Part shown: positions 10,810 through 21,539 of the stretch, in pieces
How the letters are laid out: each line of letters begins with the position of its first letter
Position numbering within the stretch: the stretch's first letter is position 1
DNA from: Pogona vitticeps
Taxonomy: Eukaryota > Chordata > Lepidosauria > Squamata > Agamidae
NCBI RefSeq assembly: GCF_051106095.1
Contig: NC_135786.1
Location: 31,603,501-31,667,500, forward strand
Direction: 5' to 3'
DNA length: 64,000 nt
Position numbers and translations under genes: made by a program
Notes under the pieces: generated by a model
The model's input: the letters and a program-made list of their open reading frames with translations, nothing else
Database searches by the model: none
Told to the model about the DNA's origin: nothing

Positions 10810-12460
10810 CTGTGAGATAAGAAAATAAAGTGGAATAATTTTTGGTGTTTATGTATGCTGGGCTACAAGTATGTAAATCAACCAGCCAAAATTAGAGATA
10901 TTAATTCTAGTCTGGTTTGACAAGTGGAAATGTGCACATTTGTGAGACTGACTTTTTGCACAATTGTACAAAATGTAAAACTTAAAACACACATAGCAAT
11001 ATCTACCTTGCTGCATGGAATCAGAAGCATTGGATAGATTGTCTGCATTTTTAAGAACAGCCACTCTGTGATGTTGTGCTTGTAGTGTGTGTGTTTATCT
11101 GGTATGATACATATCATTGCCAGTGAAAATACAAGAAGACATAAAGATTCTGTTATTGCTTTGTAGACAGGGGTGGCCTGTGTACTGGAATGGGATACGG
11201 CTCATCCCAGAATTTCAGAAGGAGATGCCCTCCTGCCCCAGGCTCAAGCTGTTCTCAGTTGCAGAGTGTGACTAATGCACTGGGCAGTTAGGCCCCAGGA
11301 AGGTCTTTTTAAAGCATACCATTATTTTACATTGTCCTCATAACTGGCCACTCCTTTTAGAAATGCCAGCAGGAACAGAAAATAATTATGAATAACTTGT
11401 GATTTTACCCAACACTTGTCCTGCAGGACTGTTTATAAAAGTATGCAGGTATCTTACAGGTTCCCATGACTGGGAAGGGAAAGTGGCAGATTTCCCCTAC
11501 TTATTTAAAAACAAAAGTTGCAAATATCGTTCTACGCTTTAACCCCACAATATCTGTGATGCTGCTGTTCATTCATTCCTGGGCACACTGTATTCCTATT
11601 GCTGTTTGGATTTTTTTGATTTCCAAGCTTTTCATGCAGTGATACAGACTCTGGCCTCAGGAATTATTTTGCTCCCTGCTCTTTTCAACAGGGATAGCTT
11701 CAGCACTATCCTGCATCTTCACTCCTTGGTTCTCAACAGATGATGATCAAAGAACCCATGCATCATCCAAAATCTCATGTACGTACATGCTGCATTTCCA
11801 CAGATAAATATGAATGAATCTGTCAGATTAACTTTCTTCTATATTTTTATCTTTAAAATCTGTACCCTGTTTATGAAGAAATCTAGACATTTTCATAAGT
11901 CAGAAATGGAATCAGAAGAAATTCTCAGCCATTGGCATTTGCCAAATTCAATAGGTGCAGTTATTCCAGTGCACAGAGGGCCATGTTGGACTTGCCTGTC
12001 ATAAAGCTACTAAAGACTGGGAGTTCGTCAGAAAAAAAAAGAGAGGCAGCAACCCTATTTTAACACCACATAGCAAGAAGTCAAAGATAGGCTTTAACAA
12101 GCTATTTATTTGGAGCCACTAATTTTCTTTCCTTCATTTCCAAATGTTTTAGATTTCAATGTTTTCCCCTCTCTTTTTTTGAATTTCTTTTGGAAATTTT
12201 AGTAATTTCCTGAAAGAAAAAGAAACAGGAGCTCCATGTCACAATACCTTGCTCATGCTTCTTTCTCAAGCTGCTCCTCTCTTAAACTTCACTCCAAGCA
12301 CAGGTTGATTTAAAAAAAAACAAAAAAAACTTTTAGTTATAATTTGCAGAGTCCGCCAACCAGCATGAGTAGGGAGTTGTCATCCATGACAAAATCCTGG
12401 TTATTGTTGTAAATCCTGAACTGGTGTAAAGCGGAGGAGCGAATTACAGCATGTTAACAA
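10810..12460. other. No gene seen
   Basis: Unassigned AT-rich sequence. The overlapping minus frames at 10849-11117 are unrecognised and Cys-rich by chance. Confidence 0.45.
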
Positions 12461-12467
12461 ATTAGAG

Positions 12468-12650
12468 AAGTTGAAGGCAGATGGAAAAGAGAAAGACCAA
12501 ATAGGAGATGGATTGATGCCATACAAGAAGCCATGGCCTCAAGCTTTGCGACAGCTAAGCAGGACTGTTAATGACAGGACATTTTGGAGGTCACTCATTC
12601 ATAGAGTTGCCAGGAGATGGAGGCAACAACACATAACAAAAAGTTGACAT
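12468..12650 (+). mobile_element. RTE-like LINE 3' terminus (distinct from BovB)
   Basis: One frame reads 'RERPNRRWIDAIQEAM' and, after a frame shift, 'NDRTFWRSLIHRVARRWRQ'. This parallels the BovB C-terminus ('RMRWLDSVIEVTN' and 'EDRRAWRALVHGVTKSRTQL') in spacing and key residues (RW, D, DR, W/RAL, H.V..R). The nucleotide sequence is different, so this is another RTE-like lineage. Short, old and non-functional. Confidence 0.5.
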
Positions 12651-12976
12651 CCAAATTTGCTGTTGCATGCCGGTCAAATTACTCAGAACATGACAGCAAG
12701 TCCCTTTGCTGACTTCTTAACTTATAGCAATTGGATGCTGAAATTTACATCAATGGAGTTACACCAATGTTACATTTTCAACTGATATCCATTGATTGTT
12801 CCTGCCATCTTCCTTAAAACCTTATCTTTGGAACCACTCTGTAAAAAAAGGTGGGGATGTGGCTTGCATACAGGACTCTGTGGAAGGAAATGCATGTCTT
12901 TGAGAAGTCCGAAATGACTTAGATGGAAAATCTCAGGTAAGGAGGTAGGAAATACCTTCAAGAGTCTGCACTCCTA

Positions 12977-13121
12977 CCCTTCTTCTTCTTCTTCTTCTTC
13001 TTCTTCTTCTTCTTCTTCTTCTTCTTCTTCTTCTTCTTCTTCTTCTTCTTCTTCTTCTTCTTCTTCTCCTCCTCCTCCTCCTCCTCCTCCTCCTCCTCCT
13101 CCTCCTCCTCCTCCTCCTTCT
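12977..13121. repeat. Homopyrimidine tract: (CTT)n then (CCT)n
   Basis: About 90 bases of CTT repeats (to about 13065) pass directly into about 55 bases of CCT repeats. The plus strand is pure pyrimidine over roughly 145 bases. The arginine-, glutamate- and glycine-rich open frames on the minus strand are products of this repeat and are not genes. Such tracts can form triplex (H-DNA) structures. Confidence 0.97.
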
Positions 13122-13200
13122 GTTAGCAGCAGCATTGGCAAAAGTCCATGTTTTTCTGAAAGTAGAAGAAATGTGTTTTGCACACAAACTTGGTATTTTT

Positions 13201-13226
13201 AAACAAACAAACAAACAAACAAACAA
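13201..13226. repeat. (AAAC)n microsatellite
   Basis: About six and a half AAAC units. Confidence 0.95.
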
Positions 13227-13229
13227 TCT

Positions 13230-14118
13230 TCTATTTTGCATACAGTGCCAAGGTGAGTATCCTACGACCAAACGCAGAGTGTTACGGTTCCATGGGTGGA
13301 GCACACAGAGTTCCATGCTCATGAGTTTCACCTTGCAATTACACAAGCCAGAGATTGTCCTGTTCGAGGCAACAGGGTCACCAGCTTGCACGAAGGGTCA
13401 ATGAATTTCCTTTGTACAAGCAACTGTAAAAGAAGAGCTGTTCCATGTATAGTTCAGTACAAACAAAATTCTCAGCAAGGCTTTCTATGAAAACCGGCAC
13501 CCCTCAGTAAATTTTTAGCAAAAACTGGGCCAAAATGCCATGAACAACCAAACACACACAGTAACCCTCATGATTTAACCTAGTGCAGATAATACCTTTG
13601 AACTGTTTAGTTCCCATCTGTGAGAATGAAATAAGTGGAGAATTAAATGTTGATCTCAGGGCAACTCAACCTACATAATGACTGCAGATGAGAAACATGG
13701 GTGGGGGTTGGACCCCAGAATTCCACAGTCCAAAACAACAACCTTTTTTTTTTTTGATAATTGAGGTCTTTGATCCTGCTCACTATAAGAATGAAGAGGT
13801 TAGAGCTGAACTGCTACCTTAGAACAAAATCCTTCACAAGTGTGGGCTCATTTTGTGCTATTTCTGTCATCCTTTCCTGTCTAGTCCTTTGCTCCCACTC
13901 CTCCTGCTGTGCTTCTTTTAACAATTATTTGACATGAGGAATATGATTCTGAGCTGCCCTGCTGGGCTTCTTTGACCTCAGTGTGCCAGGAGTAGCTACA
14001 AGATGCTCAGCAGGTTCTTCTTCTACCTGGACAGATTGAACATGATCCAGCTGATAATAATGCTTCTATTGTCAATTTTTCCTAGCTATCTGGGGAATCA
14101 CAGAATGAATTGAAGTGG
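13230..14118. other. No gene seen
   Basis: Unassigned sequence. The 152-codon minus frame ending at 12933 enters this region only because the trinucleotide repeat keeps it open. Confidence 0.45.
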
Positions 14119-14120
14119 TG

Positions 14121-14467
14121 TAGGACGTGGTCACGCTGTGGGTTAAACCGGAGAAGCCTCTGTGCTGTAAGGTCTATAGATCTGCAGCTGTAAGATCAAA
14201 TACACATGACGGAGTGAGCACCCATTGCTTGTCCCAGCTCCCGCTAACCTAGCAGTTCGAAAGCATGCAAATGCAAGTAGATAAATAGGGACCACCTCGG
14301 TGGGAAGGTAACAGCGTTCCGTGTCTAAGTCACACTGGCCATGTGACCACGGAAGATTGTCTTTGGACAAACGCTGGCTCTATGGCTTGGAAATGGGAAT
14401 GAGCACTGCCCCCTAAAGTCGAACACGACTGGACTAAATGTCAAGGGGAACCTTAACCTTAACCTAA
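14121..14467 (+). repeat. Sauria SINE copy 1
   Basis: It has the Sauria SINE plan: a tRNA-like head ('gacgtggtcacgctgtggg', with a B-box-like 'gatcaaat'), a body with 'ttcgaaagcatgcaaatgca' and 'accacctcggtgggaaggta', then 'tctatggcttggaaatggg'. The tail is 'gtcgaacacgactgg' followed by 'cttaacctta' repeats. The tail motif matches the BovB 3' end. The copy is complete but moderately diverged. Confidence 0.93.
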
Positions 14468-14469
14468 AA

Positions 14470-15500
14470 GACCAGGAAGCTTCATTCTACAGAAATTATA
14501 AAGCCCCCTATGCTCTGATACCCAACGAAGAAGCCCACTTGCCTTTTACAATCATGAATCATAGAAGGGTGGCATTGTAATGCACTCCAAGAATCATCTA
14601 GTCAAGGGCATAAGAAATCCACAGCAATGACTATTGGCTGAGGCATTAATGCACCTTGGATACATGATGGGCCACCATAGCTTTGCTCACCTTCTAGGCC
14701 AGAGAACGCTTTCACTCTTTTCATGAATTGGTACCTGTCCCATTATTCCCCTAAATCTTTTTTTTTCTGCTGTTGCTGCTGTTATTCTTCTCCATTTGTT
14801 TGTTTGTCTCTTTGTTTAAAATAATTATAGTCTAACCTCTTTCACAGGATCTCAGGGTAGGTTACAGAACTGTACAAAACAATTCTAAAGCCTGGGATAT
14901 TTAAATGTGAAGGAATTTCTGATGGAAAGAAAACCCTTCTCACCTATGTTACTGGCCCCACAGGCTTACTGTTTGACTAAGGGAGACAACTGCCCCAGGC
15001 AGCACTGGCTTCAGAAAGCAAGGCCAGTTCCTCCAGCCATTCCCCCTGCCCCCACATCACCATTCTCATTTCCTGTACTCTCTTTTTTTAAAAGCCTGTG
15101 GCCTACAGGTATGTGGGAGGATGCTATCTCATTGTAAGTGCTGATGTCAAATACAACCACCAGTGCAGTCAGCGGCTAAGTGTGAAATAAAGAGAAGAAA
15201 ATGTTGTATTTTGCCTGGGGGCTGGCGAACAAGCTCTGACGACAAGCAGTAGTAGCAGCAGCAGCAGCTGGTGGTGGCAGTTCTGGGTGTGAGCAGAGTT
15301 TTGACCCTCTATTTTCAGACCTGGAAATTGTTCTTGTTTAGCTGCAAGTGCTGCATCTGAAATAAATTCCCACTCATTCCTCAAATATTGCAATAACTTA
15401 TTTTTAATTTATTGCTGTCTTGTTTAGTTACTGCAAATATTGCTCCTCATAAATATATCCTTAAATTGAATAATTTACAATTAAAAGAAAGGATACAAAT
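14470..15500. other. No gene seen
   Basis: Unassigned sequence with a T-run at 14758-14766 and an AGC-rich stretch at 15246-15270. Confidence 0.45.
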
Positions 15501-15506
15501 ACCACG

Positions 15507-15516
15507 TATGTATGTA

Positions 15517-15576
<60 letters not shown>

Positions 15577-15692
15577 CATGCATGCATGCATGCATGCATG
15601 CATGCATGTATGTATGTATGTATGTATGTATGTATGTATGTATGTATGTATGTATGTATGTATGTATGTATGTATGTATGTATGTGTGTATA
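15507..15692. repeat. Compound (GTAT)/(TG)/(CATG)/(TATG) microsatellite
   Basis: GTAT units pass into about 50 bases of TG repeat, then about 35 bases of CATG repeat, then about 85 bases of TATG repeat. All blocks alternate purine and pyrimidine or nearly so. The many C/V/M/Y- and H/T/I-rich open frames on both strands are repeat translations. Confidence 0.97.
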
Positions 15693-15699
15693 GCAACAC

Positions 15700-16165
15700 A
15701 CAGTTTATTTTGCATAAACAGCTCATGGGTTTCCAGTTGTGTCAATACATGTTTATTGTTTATATTATCCAAGCTTTAAATGGCAATATCCTGCGTCATC
15801 ATCGTCAGGAAAGGCAAGACATCAACTAAAACAAAGCTAACATTAAATACAACAAGGTGCAATCAAAACCAGCTGGGTAAGCATTCGGACCAGACTCAGG
15901 CAAACTAACAGCAAAGAGCCAGTGCCCCACAGTGGCTAGTATTATCTAAGAGCAACCTGCCAAGGCTACCCAGTTTAGAAAAAAAGAGGCTTCCAGCAAG
16001 CACCAAAAGTGACACCACTATCTTTGTTGATGGAATGTGGCTGAAGATTTATCAAGAAAGCCTCAAGAATAATTCTATTCCAGAATTGATTGGTTTTGGC
16101 CAATACTCGTACCCCATTCCATTGGGGCTGATGACCATACTTGATACAATGTCCATATTTTTATG
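15700..16165. other. No gene seen
   Basis: Unassigned sequence between the microsatellite and the CR1 fragment. Confidence 0.4.
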
Positions 16166-16171
16166 GCTGTT

Positions 16172-17660
16172 GTAATATATTAGTACTCAAGATGAGGCCT
16201 AAGTGGGGCTGAATAGAGGGAAACTGGTATCTCATGGGATCTGGAGACTATACTTCTGTTAATGTATCCTAAAATAGCATTTGCTTTTTTTGTAGCCATA
16301 TCACACTGTTGGCACATATTCCACTTGTGATCTACAATGACTCCAAGATCCTTCTTGCTCATAGTATTTATGAGCCAGCTATCTCCCATCTTCTAACTGT
16401 ATGTTTGGTTTCTTTTCCTTAGGTGCAGTACTTTGCACTTATTCCTTTTGAGTTTCAATCTATTGTTTTCATTCAGGGACGTGGTGGCACTGTGGGCTAA
16501 ACCGCAGAAGCCTGTGCTGCAGGGTCAGAAGACCAAGCAGTCGTAAGATCGAATCCACACAACGGAGTGAGCGCCCATCGCTTGTCCCAGCTCCCGCCAA
16601 CCTAGCAGTTCGAAAGCATGCAAATGCAAGTAGATAAATAGGGACCACCTCGGTGGGAAGGTAACAGCGTTCCGTGTCTAAGTCGCACTGGCCATGTGAC
16701 CACAGAAAATTGTCTTTGGACAAACACTGGCTCTATGGCTTGGAAACGGGGATGAGCACCGCCCCCTAGAATCTAACACGACTGGACAAAAAATTGTCAA
16801 GGGGAACCTTTACCTTTACCTTTTACCTATTGTTTTCAGCCCAGTACTCCAGCCTATCTAGATCATTTTGAATTTTGTTTCTGTCTTCCAGGGTGTTAGT
16901 TATTCCACCCAATTTCGTGTCATCTGCAAATTTGATTAGCATTCCATGTATCCCCTGATCCAGGCCATTAATAAAAATATTGAATAGCACTGAGCCCAGA
17001 ATTCAGCCTGGGGTGCCCCACTTAAAACACCCTGCCAGGCTGAGAAGGAGCCATTAATCATCACCTTCTGAGTACAATTCTGTAGCCAACTGTGTATCCA
17101 CCTGATAGTTGTTCTGTCTGGCCCACACCTACTTAACTTGCTAATCAGAATAGCATGGGCACTTTGTCAAAAGCTTTCTTGAAGTCAAGATATCTGTGTC
17201 TAAAGCATTCCCTCTGTTAGGGAGGTTACCCAATCAAAGACAAGATCAGTTCATCTGGCAGGAATTGTTCTTGATAAATCTGTGTTGGCTTCTAGTTATT
17301 ATTGCTTTGTTTTCTAGGTGTTTGCATAGTGGCTGCTTTATAATCTGTTCCAGAGTTTTCCCTGGAATAGGCATCAAGCTGACTGGTCTGTAGTTTCCAG
17401 GTTCCTTCATTTTGCTCTTTTGTTAGATAGTGACAGCATTAGCCCTCCCCCATTTGTCTGGCACTTCACCCGTTTACCATGATTTCAAGAAAATAATAGA
17501 CAGTGGTTCTGGGAGTTCTTCAGGCAGTTCCGTCAATTCTTTTGGACACAGTTCATCTGGTCCTGGAGATTTGAACTCATTCAAGGTAGTAAGGTAGTTT
17601 TGTTCCAGCAGGAATCTGCTTCCAAGTAAATGGGCCCCAAAGTTGCATCTCTGCACCCAG
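16172..17660 (-). mobile_element. CR1 LINE ORF2 fragment (RT region), split by a Sauria SINE
   Basis: Minus-strand segments in order are 'LNEFKSPGPDELCPKELTEL' with 'PEPLSIIFLKSW' (about 17640-17474), the N-terminal RT block. A region follows that reads as an FADDTKLGG-like RT core in shifted frames (about 16940-16860). Last is 'KKDLGVIVDHKWNMCQQCD' with 'ATKKANAILGYINRSIVSRS' and 'PLRPHLEY' (16389-16180). It has several frame breaks and lacks the 3' UTR. The Sauria SINE at 16472-16826 inserted later, leaving a 12-bp duplication of CR1 sequence. Confidence 0.9.
16472..16826 (+). repeat. Sauria SINE copy 2, nested in CR1, with 12-bp target duplication
   Basis: A full SINE runs from its tRNA-like head ('gacgtggtggcactgtgggc') to the 'aacctttacctttacc' tail. 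It is flanked by ctattgttttca at 16460-16471 and again at 16827-16838. The duplicated bases belong to the host CR1 element, so the insertion is unambiguous and younger than that CR1. Confidence 0.96.
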
Positions 17661-17664
17661 TTCA

Positions 17665-19050
17665 GTTCACTTAAGCGCTACTGTTTTCAGTGTTCTGGAC
17701 CATATCATTATACAAGAAGAAGGCATTTTTCTTAGCTAATTAGTGGGTTCTGTCACAGAGATTTCCTATCAACAATAAATGATTGGGAATGGTCCACAGC
17801 TCACCCTCATGGGTGAAATTTAGCCATGGGTGGGTGAGGATCAAAATAATTACTCCATCATTCTCCCTCCTTCTATTGGGAGACCAACTTACCTCTGCCC
17901 TTCAAAGGCATATGGTTTATTCCCACTGAGATGTTGAAAATTTAGCCCTCTGCACACCTTCATACACTCCTCACAACAATGAGATATGTAACTAGAGAAT
18001 TATTCACCCAGAACTGCCACTGAGTAGGACAACAGAATGAAAAGACTAAATGAATCCTTATTTTCTCTCTCTTTCTCTTTGTGTGTGGGGGGGAGGGGGA
18101 GGGCCCCTCAACCCCTATGGTCACAATGATAGCCCAACACATATACCTCTTCTTTGTAGGCTGGTTTGTGTAATTGAGAAATTATGACCAGTCTTTAGCA
18201 GAGCAATTCCTAAACATTTCAGAATCATATTCCCCCTTTTATTTTGAGAAACCTTCATGCCTCCCAAATTCTCCTTTGCCATTATCCAGTCCCCCCATTT
18301 AAGGATGATTTTGTTTCCTTTATGAAAACATTGTGTGCGTCCTTTGGAACTGGCTTGTATATACCTTCCACTCCCAACATACATGCCAGTCTGGGAACCA
18401 GGGTGCTAGGATGACAGGGCAGTGGGAATGATAAATTGTACTGGACTTACAGCATAGGGTACATCAACTGGATTAAAAAAAAAAAAGAAACAGGGTGGCT
18501 TAGGAAAAGAAGTATACCCCCTCCTTCCAAAAAAAGGTCTTTCTAGAGATAGTCAGTGGAATTTTATATTGCATTTAACCTGTGAAATCTGCCACTCCAC
18601 GACACAACTGCCAACTGCTGCAGAACCCATAGTCTTCAGTGAATTTATGCCAAAACAAAGAGACCTGAAGACCTTTTTTCTATCCTGCCACTAGAAAGCA
18701 GAAGGGTTGGGAAATGCTAAAGAGTTATTGTCATGGTCATTATTGCTAATTTGCCAGGCTGTCATTCACTCATCTATGAAGCAGTCACAACAATAGCGAA
18801 CATGCGCCCCACCATTCCCATGCCTGAAAAACAAAAGGAAAACGGCCACTGCTGGGGGCTGGATTTTACCTCCTGAGCTGTGACATTTCACTCCAGTCTA
18901 TGAGCTTTCCCCATCTCTAGAAATCAAGGCATGCGGCAGAAGCCCCAACGAAGCCTCCAACCAAACAAGGCCTGTCTGTTGCCTGCCTCTTTGTATCGCC
19001 TGCATCGTCTTGCTAATAACTTATTGAGTGCCTCAGATTTTCTGGTGTGT
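17665..19050. other. Repeat-poor unassigned sequence
   Basis: No transposon is recognised. There is a purine/pyrimidine-rich 'gtgtgtgggggggag' stretch near 18080 and a poly-A at 18476-18484. The lack of recent repeats continues into the candidate exon at 19631. Confidence 0.4.
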
Positions 19051-19059
19051 TGACCTTAT

Positions 19060-19631
19060 GCATGATTCAGGATGCCAGAGGCACAATAATACAAGGCTGC
19101 TGCAGCAGCAGCTTTGGCCCAGCTCTTTCCATGTCCTAGTTTCCTTTATGTGTGTGAGAGAGAGTGTGTGTATTTTGTAGTATTCCGGACTCCTTTAGAA
19201 ATCCAGGTCTGGTTTTGGGGCCTGCCTCTCTCTCTCTCTCTCTCTCTCTCTGCCTCCCTCCCAACCTCTCTGCGCTGTACTCTCAGGGGGGAATCTCAGC
19301 ACTGCTGCAGCATCACTAACAACCTCAATCCAGGAGGCTGGAAAAGAGAGGCGGAAGGGAGAGAAAAAGCTGAATGAATGGGCATCGCATCAGTGATCAT
19401 TATGGAGAGAACAGAGGCTGCTGCGCAGAGAAGAGGATTTTGTTCCTTCTTTTAAAAAAAACTGGAAAGGGGAAAGAAAGAGGGTGGGCAGAAAGCAAAG
19501 CAAGGAAGAAAGAACTGACACAACAATTAAGCTGGGCTTCATCACAAAGCTTTCTTTGGACAAGTACTCCACGGCGAGGGCTAGCGCTTGCCGCCGGCAC
19601 ATCCTCTGCTGTCCCTTCCATTGACGTCCAG
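19060..19631 (+). other. Candidate 5' (leader) exon or promoter segment of an unidentified host gene
   Basis: The sequence is purine-rich and CpG-enriched compared with its surroundings; CpGs cluster at 19260-19630 and continue to about 19800. It ends at gacgtccag|gtgagt, a near-ideal vertebrate splice donor at 19631/19632, immediately after a TGACGTC-type (CRE-like) motif at 19622-19628. A (CT)n tract lies at 19226-19251. A frame opens at ATG 19374 and stays open through the donor (86 codons), but the product is low-complexity and unrecognised, so I favour a non-coding leader exon. Promoter position and exon start are unknown. It could simply be chance. Confidence 0.35.
19226..19251. repeat. 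(CT)n microsatellite
   Basis: About 12 CT units within the candidate leader-exon region. Polypyrimidine tracts like this are common near vertebrate promoters, but none is specifically shown here. Confidence 0.9.
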
Positions 19632-21420
19632 GTGAGTCTGGCAAGATCTTTGTTCTTATTGTGCCCAAATGGGGGTGGGTGAAGAAAAACTCCACCTGGG
19701 GCCTGAACAAAGAGCAGCGCTGCCCCTTTTGGCAGCGTCTAGCTTTGATAATGAAGCCTGTCAGGTAGAGATGCCGCCGTTATGACTGTACCTACCAGCG
19801 CTTTCAAAGGTGCTGGAGAAGGTGGGTGGGGTGGGTGAGGAATCTGTTGTGGTTTTGTGGAGGAATCATCTGGCCCCCTTACTTACCTCTTCTTGTGTCA
19901 ACAGCAGGTGGTTTTTATTTGTGCCGGTATTCTGCCTCGGCCAGTTTTGATAGTTCTCTTGCTTACTCAGTACTTAGGATCTTGAAAGCTACCAGCTTTC
20001 ACCTACCTCTTCTGTGAAAAGAAAGGAGGGTTAACAATTTCTGGTAACGGGAGGTGGAGGAGATAGCTACCAAGCCGTGGCCAGAGAAGAAGGAAGCCAT
20101 TTAATGTTATTGTACTTGGCAGCAGAATTCGAGTGTTCTGTGTTGCTATTGATTTTATGCGTCACAGAGTCAGATACCATGGTGATGGGCAGCCGTGAGA
20201 TGGGTGGGTGGTTCATATTCAGGCCCACTAAGTTAGCCCCAAATCACACTCCCACCGGAGATCTGCAGGCATGAATGGGGGTAGCTCTTTTTTTTTTCTT
20301 TTCTTTTTTTTTTTTTTTTTGCATTCTGATCTGGCAAGGTGTGGTGTGGAAAGGGAGCAGACCCAGTAAAGGTACTTATTTGTTGCAAAGATCTGTAGCT
20401 TGCTTTTCTGGTCCAATGCCCTGTAAAATCGAATGATCAAGAACAAAGGTAGCAGATAAAAATCACTTAGAACTAAGGACTGGGACTTTTTAAAATGCCA
20501 GGTAGGCAACCTGTCCGCCTGTAGAAGCATTTGTCTTTTCAGGGTAGAGGGCATGTTCCAGGTAGCTAGAGAAAACTTAGAATATTTGCTACCTCCCATG
20601 GCTAAGGTGCATGTTTAAAGCCTAGTACCAATTTCCTTGTACAGTACTTTGCAGTCTTACTGAATCTCACTTTAGGAGGACTCGGCATCCACAAAGCAAA
20701 TAATGTATGGGCTTGTTTCATACACACAGAGAGGGGGGCGGGGGTATGTGTACATGGAGCTGTGATGACTGGAGGCTTGACATTTGCAACATGGAATATG
20801 CCTGGGTGTGTGTCGGGGGAAGTAATGGTAATTATCTGAGCATGTGGTGGCTCACTCATGTGTAGAAATGTGATGAGCAACAGCGTAGATGGTCTGTGCC
20901 TGTGTGACAGGGCGAAAGGGGGAGTGTTGAAAGCAGTCTTGTTGCAGTGAGGCAGTGTGCATGGAGGCACACACTGCTGGTAGAGAACAAACCTTTGTCA
21001 GCCAGTGGCGATTTCACACCTTGTAACAATAAAGTGCGAGGGTAGAGCAGGTGATGGGTTGGAGAGATGGCTTGGTGTTTATTGGGAGGCTTCACAAACG
21101 CTTGCTTCTAAAATCAATATGCAAGTGGGCAGGTGGGGAAGCGGAAGGTCTCTTTCCCATAACATGGGTGTGTGCATACTCTACTGCTACCCCCCCTCCC
21201 CATTTAAGGTGCTCTGTCAGTATTATTCAAAAATAGACAGCGTGGGGGAAGACTGGAAAGAGTGTAGAGTTGATCTTGAACTTCTATTCTGTCAAGGCTT
21301 GCCTGACTTGTGCTGACCTTGGAGGAAGCATTTATCCTTTAGTCTTCTCGAGCATGGGACCAAGGGGAAGGGGGGTGGTGAAACTGAAAAGAGGAAAAAC
21401 TTTCCTGCGGCAGAGGGTAG
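19632..21420. other. Repeat-poor unassigned sequence downstream of the donor-like site
   Basis: If the donor at 19632 is real, this would be first-intron sequence. CpGs persist to about 19800. A T-rich run at 20288-20322 is the only simple repeat. The open frames at 20077-20274 and 20602-20970 (minus) are unrecognised. Confidence 0.4.
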
Positions 21421-21426
21421 GGCAAC

Positions 21427-21537
21427 CCAGTGCCTTCCAGATGCTTTTGACTACAACGCTCATAGTCGCTGACCTTTGGCTATGCTGGTTGGGGCTGATG
21501 GGGGATATAATCCAAACATCCAAAGGGCACCACAGAG
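21427..21537. mobile_element. Degenerate hAT-type foldback MITE
   Basis: Reads 'ccagtgccttccagatgc', 'ctacaacgctcatagtcgct', 'ggctatgctggttggggctg' and then 'ataatccaaacatcc'. This is the plan of small amniote elements in which 'ctccagatg..ctacaactcc' is mirrored by 'gttgtagtcc..catctgg'. The termini are eroded and no target duplication is visible. Confidence 0.4.
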
Positions 21538-21539
21538 CT

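Noticed and set aside
12933-13391. 152-codon minus frame with a long poly-arginine run
   Set aside because: Produced by the CTT/CCT repeat; adjacent frames give poly-glutamate and poly-glycine. Not a gene.
15507-15692. CRISPR-like repetition
   Set aside because: Uninterrupted simple repeats with no spacers; the window is vertebrate DNA.
15412-15829. Several frames of CV, HT, YI and MYVC repeats
   Set aside because: Microsatellite translations on both strands.
19374-19682. 102-codon frame across the donor-like site as a real coding exon
   Set aside because: Low-complexity, unrecognised, and overlapped by open minus frames of similar length; a non-coding leader exon is the more careful reading.
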